Positions 34,046-43,320 of a stretch of DNA of 64,000 bases are shown here, piece by piece; position 1 is the stretch's first letter; every line of letters starts with the position of its first letter. The translations under genes were made by a program, and so were the position numbers. Under the pieces are notes generated by a model, which searched no databases, was not told where the DNA came from, and saw only the letters and a program-made list of their open reading frames with translations. This DNA is from CAWGLW01 sp963823525 (GTDB taxonomy: Bacteria > Pseudomonadota > Gammaproteobacteria > Steroidobacterales > Steroidobacteraceae), in assembly GCA_963823525.1 (NCBI GenBank), contig CAWGLW010000006.1:1550001-1614000 (forward strand), read 5' to 3'.

Positions 34046-35086
34046 TCAGCGGAAAGATGCGCCGATGATGCGTGGCTCGGGCTCGAGCAGGACGCCAAAG
34101 CGCTCCTGTACCGATGCGGCGACTCGCCGTGCCAGGTCAATTAACTGGGTGCCCGTGGCGGAGCCGTAATTGACGAGCACCAGCGCGTGCTTCGCGGCAA
34201 TGCCCGCATCGCCCTCGCGGTAACCCCGCCAGCCACACCGCTCGATCAGCCAGGCGGCGGACATCTTTGCCTGCTCCGGGCCCGCCGGATACACCGGCAG
34301 ACCTGGGTTTTCCGCGAGGATCCGCTGTGCCGTCGGACGGGGAACGATGGGGTTCTTGAAGAAGCTGCCGGCATTGCCGAGTTCCTGCGGATAGGGGAGC
34401 TTGGCGCGACGCATCCGCCTGACCACTTCGGCGACATCCCGAGCGGTCGGCTGGCTGATGCCTGCGTCGGCCAGTGCCGCACCAATACCTTTGTAATCCA
34501 GCGTCGGGCTGCGACGGCGTGGCAGCCGAAACGAGACGGCCGTGACGACCCATCGATCACCGTGCTGCTTGAACACGCTGTCACGGTAGCCAAACTGACA
34601 TTCCGCATTGGCGAGGCAGACAAATCGCGACCGCTCGCGATCCCAGGCTTCCACCGACTCGAGGTGCTCACTGATCTCGACGCCGTATGCACCGATGTTC
34701 TGAATCGGTGCAGCACCGGCCAGCCCCGGGATGAGCGCGAGGTTTTCCAGCCCCGCAAGACCCTGCTCGAGTGTCCAGTCCACGAATCGATCCCAGAGGT
34801 GGCCGGCTTCCACGCGGACCACTGCCTCGTCCCGGCGTTGCTCGAGCACTCGCACGTCGGCAAACGCTGGTCGCAGCACCAGGCCTTCGAAGTCTGCGAC
34901 GAACAGCAGGTTGCTGCCTTCGCCCAGTACGAGCACGGGCTCTCCCTCTGCCTCCGCGTGTTTCAGTGCCAGCGGGACCGCCGCCGCGTCATTGACCTGC
35001 ACCAGCCTGTTCGCGATGGCTGCGACACCCATGGTGTTCAGCTCGCGTAACGGGGCGTTGGTCTTCAGCGTAAAGGCTTCGCTCAT
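34046..35086 (-). CDS. murB: UDP-N-acetylenolpyruvoylglucosamine reductase MurB (type I)
   Basis: A 346-aa FAD enzyme that reduces enolpyruvyl-UDP-GlcNAc to UDP-MurNAc in peptidoglycan synthesis. The FAD domain has LNTMGVAA, VLGEGSNLLF and IPGLAGAAPIQNIGAYGVEI. The substrate-binding domain has YRDSVFK and GNAGSFFKNPIV with the catalytic Ser. AAWLIERCGWRG and HALVLVNYG close the protein, as in the E. coli (type I) form. It is not in a dcw cluster. Confidence 0.94.
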   Translation of the reverse strand: MSEAFTLKTNAPLRELNTMGVAAIANRLVQVNDAAAVPLALKHAEAEGEPVLVLGEGSNLLFVADFEGLVLRPAFADVRVLEQRRDEAVVRVEAGHLWDRFVDWTLEQGLAGLENLALIPGLAGAAPIQNIGAYGVEISEHLESVEAWDRERSRFVCLANAECQFGYRDSVFKQHGDRWVVTAVSFRLPRRRSPTLDYKGIGAALADAGISQPTARDVAEVVRRMRRAKLPYPQELGNAGSFFKNPIVPRPTAQRILAENPGLPVYPAGPEQAKMSAAWLIERCGWRGYREGDAGIAAKHALVLVNYGSATGTQLIDLARRVAASVQERFGVLLEPEPRIIGASFR

Positions 35087-35461
35087 CGGATTCGCATGTC
35101 GCGCAGATCGCGCCCGCGCACGCTATGCGAGTAAGGCCGCCTTATCAAGCCCGGGCGGCGTCGCGCAGGCCGGGTTGGCCGAGCCGCACCCATTTGCGAC
35201 TGGTTCGAGTTGCATCCGCCCGCCTTCGCTTCCACATGCCAACCGTGCTTTCAACATAAGTTGACGTTGCTGCCTGAAGCGTATTAAGTCAGACCAAACG
35301 CTTTCTTTGTGAGAGTTGAGTCAACGTGGCGCCCGGGGCGTGAGCGGACAATTCGTTACGCACTTTCATCCAGCCCCGAGGTCGCCCCAGTGACACGAAC
35401 ACGTACCGCCGCTCGAAGCACTATTGCCGTCAGCAGGAAGACACAGACAGTGACCGTCCAC
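35087..35461. other. Intergenic region upstream of murB and an alpha/beta-hydrolase gene
   Basis: This 375-bp gap is divergent. GTTGA-g-TCAAC (35315-35325) is a perfect short dyad, and the stretch 35240-35330 is AT-richer and may hold promoters. A T-arm-like stem-loop at 35196-35213 has no tRNA around it. No gene is supported, although the hydrolase frame stays open back to 35309. Confidence 0.45.
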
Positions 35462-36127
35462 ATGAGAAAGATGTATGTCGACTGCCGCTTCGGGCAACTG
35501 CATCTGCACACGGCTTTTCCTTCAAGTGGCGGCTTCGACGAGTTGACTCCACTGGTCTGCATTGCGCCGAGCCCCGTGTCGGGGCGGATATTCCGGCCGC
35601 TTCTGGGTAACCTTGGCAAGGATCGCAGTGTCTACGCGCCGGACCTGCCCGGCTGCGGTGAGTCCGATGCGCCCGGTGCAACGCCGACGATGAGTGATTA
35701 CTCGGCCGGTCTTGTCGATCTGCTCGATTCTCTGCGTCTGCGCCAGGTCGATGTGCTGGGCTATCAGGGCGGGTCGCTGGCCGCGGTGGAGTTCGCTCTG
35801 GCACGGCCCACACAAGTGCGCCGCGTCGTACTGGTCAGTGTGCCGATGTTCGATACCGCAGACCGCGACAACGCCGCGACGCCAGGAACCCGGGGCAGTG
35901 AACGGGGCGTGAGCGCCATGCGCAGCTACCCGGTCGGGGAGCGTTTGCCGCTGATGCACCAGCCGACGCTGGTTCTGCGCCAGAAGGACGAGTTCTGGCA
36001 GTCAACGGCCCGTGCGGACGCGCTGCTGCGCGACGGACGGCGAGTCGACCTGCCGGAAGACTGCACCGAACTGCAGAAAAGCGCGCCGGACATAGTCGCT
36101 CAGTTGCGCGAATTCCTCGATCCCTGA
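35462..36127 (+). CDS. Alpha/beta-hydrolase-fold protein lacking the catalytic Ser and His
   Basis: About 221 aa from ATG 35462 (ATG 35471 is also possible; no clear ribosome site). The fold is recognisable: VYAPDLPGCGESDAP, then DVLGYQGGSLAAVEFALARP at the nucleophile elbow, then HQPTLVLRQKDEFW. The elbow reads G-Y-Q-G-G, so Gln stands where the Ser nucleophile belongs, and no GH motif is found near the end, which reads LPEDCTELQKSAP. It is therefore probably not a serine hydrolase, although a cofactor-free or non-catalytic role is possible. Its last 28 nt overlap the 3' end of the MFS gene on the other strand. Confidence 0.75.
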   Translation: MRKMYVDCRFGQLHLHTAFPSSGGFDELTPLVCIAPSPVSGRIFRPLLGNLGKDRSVYAPDLPGCGESDAPGATPTMSDYSAGLVDLLDSLRLRQVDVLGYQGGSLAAVEFALARPTQVRRVVLVSVPMFDTADRDNAATPGTRGSERGVSAMRSYPVGERLPLMHQPTLVLRQKDEFWQSTARADALLRDGRRVDLPEDCTELQKSAPDIVAQLREFLDP

Positions 36128-37266
36128 GGCAGGGCCAGCAGGATCGCGAACAGCAGCAGCAACGGCAGCGCGGCCAGGTTCAATCGCTGCCACCCCAGTA
36201 TGTGTATCGCCGGGCCGGCCAGCAGCGAGGCGATCGCCTGGGTACCAAACACGGCGAATTCATTGACCGCCTGCGCCCGGAAACGTTCCTCCGGGTGGTA
36301 GGTGGTCGTCAGCAGCGTGGTTCCGGCTACGTAGAGCAGGTTCCAGCCGACTCCCAGCAAAACCAGGCCTGACCAGTAATGCATCAGGCCCTTGCCCGCG
36401 CTGTCAATCGCAACACAGCCCAGCATCAGCACCAGTCCCGCAGACATCACGCGGCGGGTGCCGAACCGCGAGATCAGTTGTCCACTGAACAAGGACGGCG
36501 CGTACATTGCGAGCAGGTGACTCTGTATCACCCAGGCGGTACGGGTATCGGAATGGTGATCGTGCACGTGCATGCTGATCGGCGTCGCCGTCATGATGAA
36601 GCTCATCACTGCGTAGGCAACAACGGCCGAAAGAGCCGCCAGCAGGTACGCCGGTTGCCGGACGATGGCAGCCGTACGCCGCCCGCGGCCTGTCCTCGCT
36701 GCCACTGGCGCAGGCGTGGGGCGGTAGCGTGTCAGCACCAGTGCACTGGCGATGAAAAAGGCCGCAACGCCGAGAAAGGAACCGGCGTACTCGTAACCGG
36801 GTACCGCTTCTTTCAGAAGCAGCGCAACCTGCGGTCCAAGCAGTGCGGCGACCAGGGTCCCGCTCATGACGATCGACACGGCCCGGCTGACCCGCGCCGG
36901 CTCAACGCTCTCCGCTGCGGCGAAGCGCTGTTGCGCGACGAATGCCAGGTTGGTGCCCAGCAATAGCGTTGCGCAGCAAAGCAGCACGAAATTCGATTGA
37001 ACGACAGCCCAGGCCGCCAGCAGGGCGGCGATCGCGGCGAACAGGGCGCTGCCGACAAAGGCATTGCGCCGTCCGACCCGCTGCATGATGAGTGCCGCCG
37101 GAACCGTCGACAACGCGAGCCCTACGATCCACAGCGAGACCGGAAGAGTGGCCAGTTCCGGGGTCGGCGCCAGTCCGCTGCCGAGAATGCCGCCCAGCAG
37201 TGCAACGGTCATCATGCCCGATGACGACAGCGCCTGCGCGAGGGCCAGCAGGGCGAGGTTTCTCAT
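36100..37266 (-). CDS. MFS transporter
   Basis: A 388-aa major facilitator with about twelve spans. The loop 2-3 motif reads MQRVGRRNAFVGSALFAA, a form of G-x-x-x-D/R-R-x-G-R-R. The second half has HSDTRTAWVIQSHLLAMYAP and GTRRVMSAGLVLMLGCVAID. Similar proteins are annotated as drug or unknown-substrate exporters. ATG 37266 is used. It starts 6 nt after the four-span membrane-protein gene ends, so the two are probably one transcript. Confidence 0.88.
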   Translation of the reverse strand: MRNLALLALAQALSSSGMMTVALLGGILGSGLAPTPELATLPVSLWIVGLALSTVPAALIMQRVGRRNAFVGSALFAAIAALLAAWAVVQSNFVLLCCATLLLGTNLAFVAQQRFAAAESVEPARVSRAVSIVMSGTLVAALLGPQVALLLKEAVPGYEYAGSFLGVAAFFIASALVLTRYRPTPAPVAARTGRGRRTAAIVRQPAYLLAALSAVVAYAVMSFIMTATPISMHVHDHHSDTRTAWVIQSHLLAMYAPSLFSGQLISRFGTRRVMSAGLVLMLGCVAIDSAGKGLMHYWSGLVLLGVGWNLLYVAGTTLLTTTYHPEERFRAQAVNEFAVFGTQAIASLLAGPAIHILGWQRLNLAALPLLLLFAILLALPQGSRNSRN

Positions 37267-37271
37267 GCGCC

Positions 37272-37703
37272 TCAGCCAGCGCGTTCCCAGACCTGTGCGC
37301 AGAGCAGGCCGATTGCGAGGCAGGCGACGAGCCACTCAACCGCGTGCACGAGCAGCGCGGTCGCCGGCGTGCGCAGCCGCAGCCAGAGCGAAACGACAAT
37401 CGGCAGCGCCGCGCCGGCCCAGCACAGCACCCCGAACAGCAGACCGACCAGATACCAGCGGACATCGATCAGTGCCACGAGGCCCCAGCCCAGCCAGAAA
37501 AGGCCGCCAAGGATCGCGCCGGCGCCCGCGTAGGTCAGCGTAACCGCTGCCAGTTGCGGGAGTTTCTCTTCTTTCCAGACGCCCGGGTTGCGGCTGCGCA
37601 GTTGTGCCAGCCACGGCGAGGAAATGACGCCCCCCCACAGGCCCCCAACCAGCCCGCCGCTGATACCAGCGAGGACGCTCATGACCAGTTCAATTCGTTG
37701 CAC
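37272..37703 (-). CDS. Four-span membrane protein, unknown
   Basis: About 143 aa with four predicted spans (around 8-25, 50-75, 80-105 and 115-138) and little else. I do not recognise the family. GTG 37703 is chosen because AGGAG lies 5 nt before it; ATG 37682 would drop seven residues. It precedes the MFS gene with a 5-bp gap, and a joint role is possible but unproven. Confidence 0.7.
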   Translation of the reverse strand: MQRIELVMSVLAGISGGLVGGLWGGVISSPWLAQLRSRNPGVWKEEKLPQLAAVTLTYAGAGAILGGLFWLGWGLVALIDVRWYLVGLLFGVLCWAGAALPIVVSLWLRLRTPATALLVHAVEWLVACLAIGLLCAQVWERAG

Positions 37704-37861
37704 GCCTGCTCCTGGGTCAAAAGGCCGGCGCGCAAGCGGCGGCCCACGAGGGTCGGACCCGGAAGAATGGGTCGTATTCGCACAAAGCGCAACGTGCCGC
37801 CCGGCGACTGCCACGCCTGTTTCCTGATAACTTAGCGCTCGTCAATCCGTCGAACAGTCCC

Positions 37862-39379
37862 ATGCAAGAAAGCTATATCGAACGCATCCTCAAAGCGAAG
37901 GTTTACGACGTCGCAATCGAGTCGCCACTGGAGCCGGCGCCCCGACTTTCCAGCCGGCTGGGCAACCGGGTCCTTTTCAAACGTGAGGACCTTCAGCCGG
38001 TGTTTTCCTTCAAGCTGCGGGGCGCTTACAACAAGATTGCAAACCTGCCTGAGGCGGTGGCCGCTCGCGGCGTGATCTGCGCTTCGGCCGGCAATCATGC
38101 ACAGGGTGTCGCGCTGGCCGCACGCAAGCGCGGTATCGCCGCGGTCATCGTCATGCCTCAGACAACTCCGGCGATCAAGGTACAGGCCGTTCGCGGCCTT
38201 GGCGGCGAAGTCGTGTTGCATGGCGATGATTTTGACCAGGCCTGCGAGCGAGCGCTCGAGCTGGCTGGCGAGCGGGAACTGACCTTCATTCACCCCTTCG
38301 ATGATCCCGACGTGATTGCCGGGCAGGGGACGATCGCGATGGAGATCCTGCGCCAGCATTCGGAGTCCATCGACGCGATCTTCGTGCCCATCGGGGGCGG
38401 CGGGTTGATCGCGGGCATTGCCGCGTATGTAAAGACGCTCTATCCGCTCATCCGGGTCGTCGGTGTCGAGCCGGCGGATGCCGCCAGCATGTACGAGTCG
38501 CTTCGAGCGGGTCATCTGCTGACGCTGGACCGGGTCGGAATTTTCGCTGACGGTGTCGCGGTCAGGCGCGTCGGCGTGGAGACGTTTCGACTGGCGCAGC
38601 AGTATGTCGACGAAGTGATACTGGTCAGCACCGACGAAATCTGCGCTGCGATACAGGACATTTTCGAAGACAATCGAACGATCGCCGAGCCGGCGGGAGC
38701 CCTTGCCGTGGCCGGCATCAAGGCCTACGTCGCGCGTGAGGGCTGTGCCGATCAGACGCTGATTGCGCTGAACTGCGGTGCCAATGTCAATTTCGACCGG
38801 CTCAGGCACATCGCCGAGCGTGCCGACGTCGGCGGGCAACGTGAGGCCCTGCTGGCGATACGGATTCCCGAGCGGCCGGGCAGCTTCCTGCGCTTCTGCA
38901 AGCTGCTGGGCCGGCGTGGCGTGACGGAGTTCAATTACCGGTATGACGACGCCGAGTCGGCGGGAATCTTCGTCGGCGTCGCGTTACACGGAGGGCTCGA
39001 GGAAAAAGCCGTGCTGCTCAATTCGATTGCAGAGCACGGATTCCACGCGCTCGATATGAGCAACGATGAGATGGCGAAGCTGCACGTGCGCTACATGGTG
39101 GGGGGGCACGCACGGGGCCTGGAGCATGAGCGCCTGTTCCGCTTTGAGTTTCCCGAGCGTCCCGGCGCCCTGTTGAGATTCCTCGAAGCCGTGGGTTCGC
39201 GCTGGAATATCAGCCTGTTTCACTACCGGAACCACGGCTCCGACTACGGCCGCGTCCTCGCCGGCGTACAGGTCACTCCCGACGATGCCGAAGAATTCGA
39301 GCGACACCTCGGGGATCTGCATTACGCCTACGTCGAGGAGACTCAGAACCCCGCGTACCGGATGTTCCTTAGCACCTGA
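37862..39379 (+). CDS. ilvA: Threonine ammonia-lyase, biosynthetic
   Basis: A 505-aa PLP enzyme that turns threonine into 2-oxobutyrate, the first step of isoleucine synthesis. The PLP Lys lies in FKREDLQPVFSFKLRGAYNK, ASAGNHAQGVA and the PLP phosphate loop PIGGGGLIAG are intact. Two C-terminal ACT-like domains (about 325-410 and 420-500; FPERPGALLRFLEAVGS in the second) mark the long, isoleucine-inhibited biosynthetic form. It probably feeds the IlvB/IlvH enzyme encoded 5 kb upstream. Confidence 0.95.
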   Translation: MQESYIERILKAKVYDVAIESPLEPAPRLSSRLGNRVLFKREDLQPVFSFKLRGAYNKIANLPEAVAARGVICASAGNHAQGVALAARKRGIAAVIVMPQTTPAIKVQAVRGLGGEVVLHGDDFDQACERALELAGERELTFIHPFDDPDVIAGQGTIAMEILRQHSESIDAIFVPIGGGGLIAGIAAYVKTLYPLIRVVGVEPADAASMYESLRAGHLLTLDRVGIFADGVAVRRVGVETFRLAQQYVDEVILVSTDEICAAIQDIFEDNRTIAEPAGALAVAGIKAYVAREGCADQTLIALNCGANVNFDRLRHIAERADVGGQREALLAIRIPERPGSFLRFCKLLGRRGVTEFNYRYDDAESAGIFVGVALHGGLEEKAVLLNSIAEHGFHALDMSNDEMAKLHVRYMVGGHARGLEHERLFRFEFPERPGALLRFLEAVGSRWNISLFHYRNHGSDYGRVLAGVQVTPDDAEEFERHLGDLHYAYVEETQNPAYRMFLST

Positions 39380-39422
39380 GTGCACGATCGCGGGCTGCGT
39401 CGGGGATGCTTCGGGCGCAAGG

Positions 39423-40172
39423 CTAACGCGAGGGCAGTACGGTTCGCCGCTTGCCGGGCCCGAGCAGTTTCACGAATTCCCCGAACACCCGATTGCTCAG
39501 TGCCTGTGCCTGCGGCGCATGACGCCGCGTTGCGCCACGTATGCGCGCGATGCGCCCGGCATGCCAGTGATCCTCTATTTCACGGCGGCCGTTTGCTGTC
39601 CCGAGCCAGCGGTCGATCATCGCCGCGTCCGCCTCGAGGTGAAACTGCAGTCCCCAGGCATTGTCGCCGAGCCGGAAAGCCTGGTTGCGGCAGCCGCGCG
39701 TCCGGGCCAGGTGTACCGCGCTTGCCGGCAGCTGGAACGTATAGGCATGCCACTGGAACACATAGTTGGCCCCGTGCTCAAAATGACGGAAAAGCCGGTC
39801 CCGGTGTGCGTCGGCCAGTGTCTGAAGTCGATACCAGCCGATCTCGGGCAGCGGGTTCGGGTGTACATCAGCACCCATCGCCGCCGCCAGCAGCTGCGCG
39901 CCTAGGCAAATGCCAAGCACCGGCTTACCCGTCTGCGCCGCCTCGCGGACTATTTCCATCTCAGTGTTCAGGTGCGGGTGCAGCCCGGCCTGGTCGACAT
40001 TCATCGGGCCACCGAGCACGACGAGGCCGTCGTACCTGCGCATGTCGGGCTCGGCCCGTGGCTCCCGGCTGAAATTGACGTAACGGATCCGCGATCCCGC
40101 GCGGCGCAGTATCGGGTCCAGGTGTCCGAGGGGCTCGGACGCGACATGTTGAAATACCAGGATCTTGCGCAT
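39423..40172 (-). CDS. Class I glutamine amidotransferase-like protein
   Basis: A 249-aa GATase domain alone. The nucleophile Cys is in GICLGAQLLAAAMG, and the His and Glu are in WGLQFHLEAD. It resembles GuaA-type stand-alone amidotransferases and gamma-glutamyl hydrolase-like proteins. LVVLGGPMNVDQ is the oxyanion-strand segment. The substrate is unknown. ATG 40172 starts the family N-terminus (MRKILVFQHV); the frame is open upstream to 40592 without support. Confidence 0.87.
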   Translation of the reverse strand: MRKILVFQHVASEPLGHLDPILRRAGSRIRYVNFSREPRAEPDMRRYDGLVVLGGPMNVDQAGLHPHLNTEMEIVREAAQTGKPVLGICLGAQLLAAAMGADVHPNPLPEIGWYRLQTLADAHRDRLFRHFEHGANYVFQWHAYTFQLPASAVHLARTRGCRNQAFRLGDNAWGLQFHLEADAAMIDRWLGTANGRREIEDHWHAGRIARIRGATRRHAPQAQALSNRVFGEFVKLLGPGKRRTVLPSR

Positions 40173-40307
40173 AATGGTCGTTATTGTGCTCGAACCAGAA
40201 ACTATAAACCGATGGCCCGGCATGGCCGCAACCCCTGGCGTCCGGCCGTGTCCGGCTGCTGCCTGCGCGATTGTGCTTGAGTTCAAAGCCCTTACGATCG
40301 GTCCTGC

Positions 40308-41195
40308 ATGAAAGCCAGATACACGCCCAGGCGCCCGGGACTGCCGGAGGATCGGATCATTCGCGGCCTGCGCCACCGGTTGACGTTCTGGCCGGGCCGG
40401 GATCCGGAGCCCCTGTTCCTGCTGCACGGCTGGATGGATACCGGCGAGACCTTCCAGTTCCTCGTCGATGCAATGTCGGACCACTGGACCTGCGTCGCAC
40501 CCGACTGGCGGGGTTTTGGCTGCACGGAGTGGCCCGATGACGGGTACTGGTTTCCAGACTATTTCGCCGATCTCGATGAGATAGTCCTGCAACTTTCACC
40601 GGAATCTCCCGTGACCCTGATCGGTCACAGCATGGGAGGCAACATCGCCACGCTCTACGCGGGAATCCGGCCTGAGCGTGTGCGGCGGGTCGTATGCATC
40701 GAGGGATTCGGCCTCGCCCGCACCCATTCCGAGCAGGCGCCGGGCCGGTTTCGCCAGTGGCTCGATGAACTGCGTGAGCCACCGGCGTTCGCCAACTTTC
40801 CATCGTATGAGGCGTTTGCGCTGCTGCTGCAGCGACGCAATCCAAGACTCAGCGACGAACACGCCGATTTCATCGCCCGCGCCTGGGCCGTGCAGGGCGA
40901 GGACGGTACCGTCCGGGCCCGGTCCGATCCTGCGCACAAGCGCGTCAACCCGACACTCTACCGTCGCGAGGAATCCGAGGCCTGCTGGCGGGAAATCGTC
41001 GCGCCCGTGCTCTATGTTGCGGCCGAAGATTCGGACTTTCTGAGGCGCCTGGGCGATGATGGGACGGCCGAGCGCATGGCGCAGATCATTCCTGACCTGC
41101 GGCCGAGCGTCATCGCCGATGCTTCGCACATGGTGCATCACGAACAGCCCGAAGCGCTGGCCCGGGAAATCCAGGCTTTTCTCGCGGTGACCTGA
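40308..41195 (+). CDS. Alpha/beta hydrolase
   Basis: A 295-aa hydrolase with a complete set of motifs: oxyanion LLHGWMDTGETFQFL, APDWRGFGCTEWP, nucleophile elbow GHSMGG, acid in VAAEDSDFLR, and His in DASHMVHHEQPEAL. A cap domain lies at about 150-220. It resembles general esterase/haloalkane-type alpha/beta hydrolases; the substrate is unknown. It differs from the degenerate copy at 35462 by having the nucleophile and His. Confidence 0.88.
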   Translation: MKARYTPRRPGLPEDRIIRGLRHRLTFWPGRDPEPLFLLHGWMDTGETFQFLVDAMSDHWTCVAPDWRGFGCTEWPDDGYWFPDYFADLDEIVLQLSPESPVTLIGHSMGGNIATLYAGIRPERVRRVVCIEGFGLARTHSEQAPGRFRQWLDELREPPAFANFPSYEAFALLLQRRNPRLSDEHADFIARAWAVQGEDGTVRARSDPAHKRVNPTLYRREESEACWREIVAPVLYVAAEDSDFLRRLGDDGTAERMAQIIPDLRPSVIADASHMVHHEQPEALAREIQAFLAVT

Positions 41196-41263
41196 CTGGC
41201 GCGGCACGGTGACGCGCGGCCGGATCTGGCCCCCTATAATTCCCGCTCAATGGGGGACACTCG

Positions 41264-42970
41264 ATGTCTGACGGTCATTCAGGATTGAAGCGCTGGCTGG
41301 GGGAACTCAGGCGGCGCAAGGTGATTCGAGTTGCGGTGACCTACCTGATCGCCGGCTGGGTATTGATACAGATTGCGGAGACCACGTTCGCGCCGCTCGG
41401 TCTGCCCGATTGGACGATAAAGCTGGTCATCGTGCTGATCGTGCTTGGATTCCCGCTGGCTTGTGCGCTCGCCTGGGCCTTTGACGTGACGCCGAAGGGT
41501 GTGATTCGGGCCGACTCAACACAGCGACGCGAGGAGCCGGCCGAGGCCGCGCGCGTGGCGCCCGCCGACACCCTGCCTGCGCAGCCCTCGGCGGTGGCGT
41601 CGGCTCCGGAGGTGGGCGTTGGATCCAGTGAGAACCCGGCGGGCACCTCGCGGGCCGCGCAGTCAGTCGCAATTCTGCCGTTCGCCGACATGAGCGCAGA
41701 ACGCGACCAGGGGTACTTCTGCGACGGGATAGCCGAGGAGATCATCAATGCGCTGACCTGTGTGCGCGGACTGAACATCGCATCGCGTACCTCGTCTTTC
41801 CAGTTCAAGGACCGCTCGGTAGGCGTTAAAGAAATCGGCGAGGCGCTGCAGGTCGGGTCCGTGCTTGAGGGCAGCATCCGAAAATCAGGAAACCGGGTGC
41901 GCATTACGGCGCAACTGGTGAACACGACCGACGGTTACCACTTGTTTTCAAAGAGCTTCGACCGGCAACTGGAAGACGTGTTCGCGATTCAGACAGAGAT
42001 TGCACAGGAAATGGTCAATGCATTGCAGGTTTCTCTTTCGAGCGGCGAGGCTGAATTACTTGAGCGCGGTGGTACCCGAAATCCCGAAGCCTACGATCTG
42101 TACCTGCGCGGTCAGGCTCTACTGCGTGACGGAACAGACAGCACGCTCGCTATGGCCGGGGAGTCTTTCCGTGAGGCAATAAAACGTGACCCATCATTTG
42201 CGCAGGCGCATGCGGGGCTTGCCAGCGCAATCTCGGTGCGCGGCCTCTGGCAACTGGATGTCACGCCGGACGATTACGAACGGGCGTTTGCTGCGGTCAA
42301 GCGAGCGCTCGAGATCGAACCGCTGATGCCCGAAGCGATCGTGGCCCGTGCCTGTCTGCTGGGGTTCCAGCAACAACGACTGGAGGAGGCAAGCCAGACC
42401 TTCGAGCAGGCGCTGCGGCTCAATCCCAATGCCTACTACGCGCACTATGTTTACGCCCGTCATCTGTTCTCGATCGGTAACCCCGAGAAGTCAATTGAGC
42501 ATTACAAGGCTGCGATCCGACTGGCGCCGCTGGAGTACGCTCCGAGGAGCATGCTTGTGATTGCGCTTGAGAAACTTGGACGCAATCAGGAGGCGCTGCA
42601 GGAAGGGCAACGGGCGTTACAGGCGATCGAATCGCATTTGCAAACGCATCCGAACGACGGGCGGGCCCTGCATCTCGCGGCCGTGCATGCGGCGAAGCAC
42701 GGCGATGCAAAACGGGTCCATGAATTCGCCGAGCAGGCCATCAGGGCCCGGCCGGGCGAGTTTGCTACGCTTTATAACCTCGCCTGTGCCTTCGCCTCGA
42801 TCGGCAACAAGGAGCGGGCGCTGGAATTGCTGGAGCGGGCCACAGAGCAAGGGCACGGCAATCGGGCGTGGATGGAGCAGGATCCGGACCTCGATTCCCT
42901 GCGTGAAGATCCGCGGTTTACACAACTCATAGATCGCATAAAGCCGGGGTCCGGCGCGTCGGTCACCTGA
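41264..42970 (+). CDS. TolB-like/TPR protein with N-terminal membrane domain
   Basis: A 568-aa protein. The N-terminal part (1-80) has two membrane spans and the block FDVTPKGVIRADS seen in many proteobacterial adenylate-cyclase-like/TPR proteins. A TolB/FlgO-like domain follows (about 140-240; SVAILPFADMSAERDQGYFC, DGIAEEIINALT, GSVLEGSIRKSGNRVRITAQ), then TPR repeats (about 265-560). There is no cyclase domain. It is likely a membrane-associated scaffold or regulator. It is separated by only 5 bp from the PGPGW gene. Confidence 0.87.
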   Translation: MSDGHSGLKRWLGELRRRKVIRVAVTYLIAGWVLIQIAETTFAPLGLPDWTIKLVIVLIVLGFPLACALAWAFDVTPKGVIRADSTQRREEPAEAARVAPADTLPAQPSAVASAPEVGVGSSENPAGTSRAAQSVAILPFADMSAERDQGYFCDGIAEEIINALTCVRGLNIASRTSSFQFKDRSVGVKEIGEALQVGSVLEGSIRKSGNRVRITAQLVNTTDGYHLFSKSFDRQLEDVFAIQTEIAQEMVNALQVSLSSGEAELLERGGTRNPEAYDLYLRGQALLRDGTDSTLAMAGESFREAIKRDPSFAQAHAGLASAISVRGLWQLDVTPDDYERAFAAVKRALEIEPLMPEAIVARACLLGFQQQRLEEASQTFEQALRLNPNAYYAHYVYARHLFSIGNPEKSIEHYKAAIRLAPLEYAPRSMLVIALEKLGRNQEALQEGQRALQAIESHLQTHPNDGRALHLAAVHAAKHGDAKRVHEFAEQAIRARPGEFATLYNLACAFASIGNKERALELLERATEQGHGNRAWMEQDPDLDSLREDPRFTQLIDRIKPGSGASVT

Positions 42971-42975
42971 CGGGA

Positions 42976-43314
42976 ATGTGGAAGCCCCACCACCGCCAGA
43001 TCACCTACACCTGGGCACGGCGTATCGCCGTTGCCGTCGTCGGCGGGTCGGTGCTGCTGTTCGGTATTGCATTGATCGTGTTGCCGGGGCCTGCACTTGT
43101 GTTTATTCCAATCGGCTTGACGATCCTGGGTCTGGAGTTCGCCTGGGCACGGCGCTGGCTTAAGGCTGCGAGGGAGCGTTCGGCAAAGCTGATGGGACTG
43201 GCCAGCACTGCCGCGAGCAACGTGCTCTGGTGGGAGCACTCAATGAGTCACGAGGCGCCGCGGCAAAGCGGTGACGCCGGGTCCGGCCCGAAAGGGCCGG
43301 ACGAAGGTTCCTGA
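42976..43314 (+). CDS. PGPGW-family small membrane protein
   Basis: A 112-aa protein with two spans around LPGPALVFIPIGLTILGLEF, the signature of the putative transmembrane PGPGW family (PF09656). A helix FAWARRWLKAARERSAKL follows. The function of the family is not known. The last part of the gene encodes a polar tail (GDAGSGPKGPDEGS) on top of a strong hairpin (43281-43302). It is convergent with the DUF885 gene, with a 6-bp gap. Confidence 0.88.
   Translation: MWKPHHRQITYTWARRIAVAVVGGSVLLFGIALIVLPGPALVFIPIGLTILGLEFAWARRWLKAARERSAKLMGLASTAASNVLWWEHSMSHEAPRQSGDAGSGPKGPDEGS
43281..43302. terminator. Strong hairpin inside the 3' end of the PGPGW gene
   Basis: GTCCGGCCC (43281-43289), a GAAA tetraloop and GGGCCGGAC (43294-43302) make a perfect 9-bp stem. 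It sits inside the final codons and before the stop at 43314. No U-run follows, so it may protect the 3' end or act as a two-way barrier between the convergent genes rather than as a classical terminator. Confidence 0.5.
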
Positions 43315-43320
43315 TCCGGA

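Noticed and set aside
35196..35213. T-arm-like stem-loop with GGTTCGA, possible tRNA
   Set aside because: The loop has 8 nt, and no matching D-arm, anticodon arm, acceptor stem or CCA end surrounds it.
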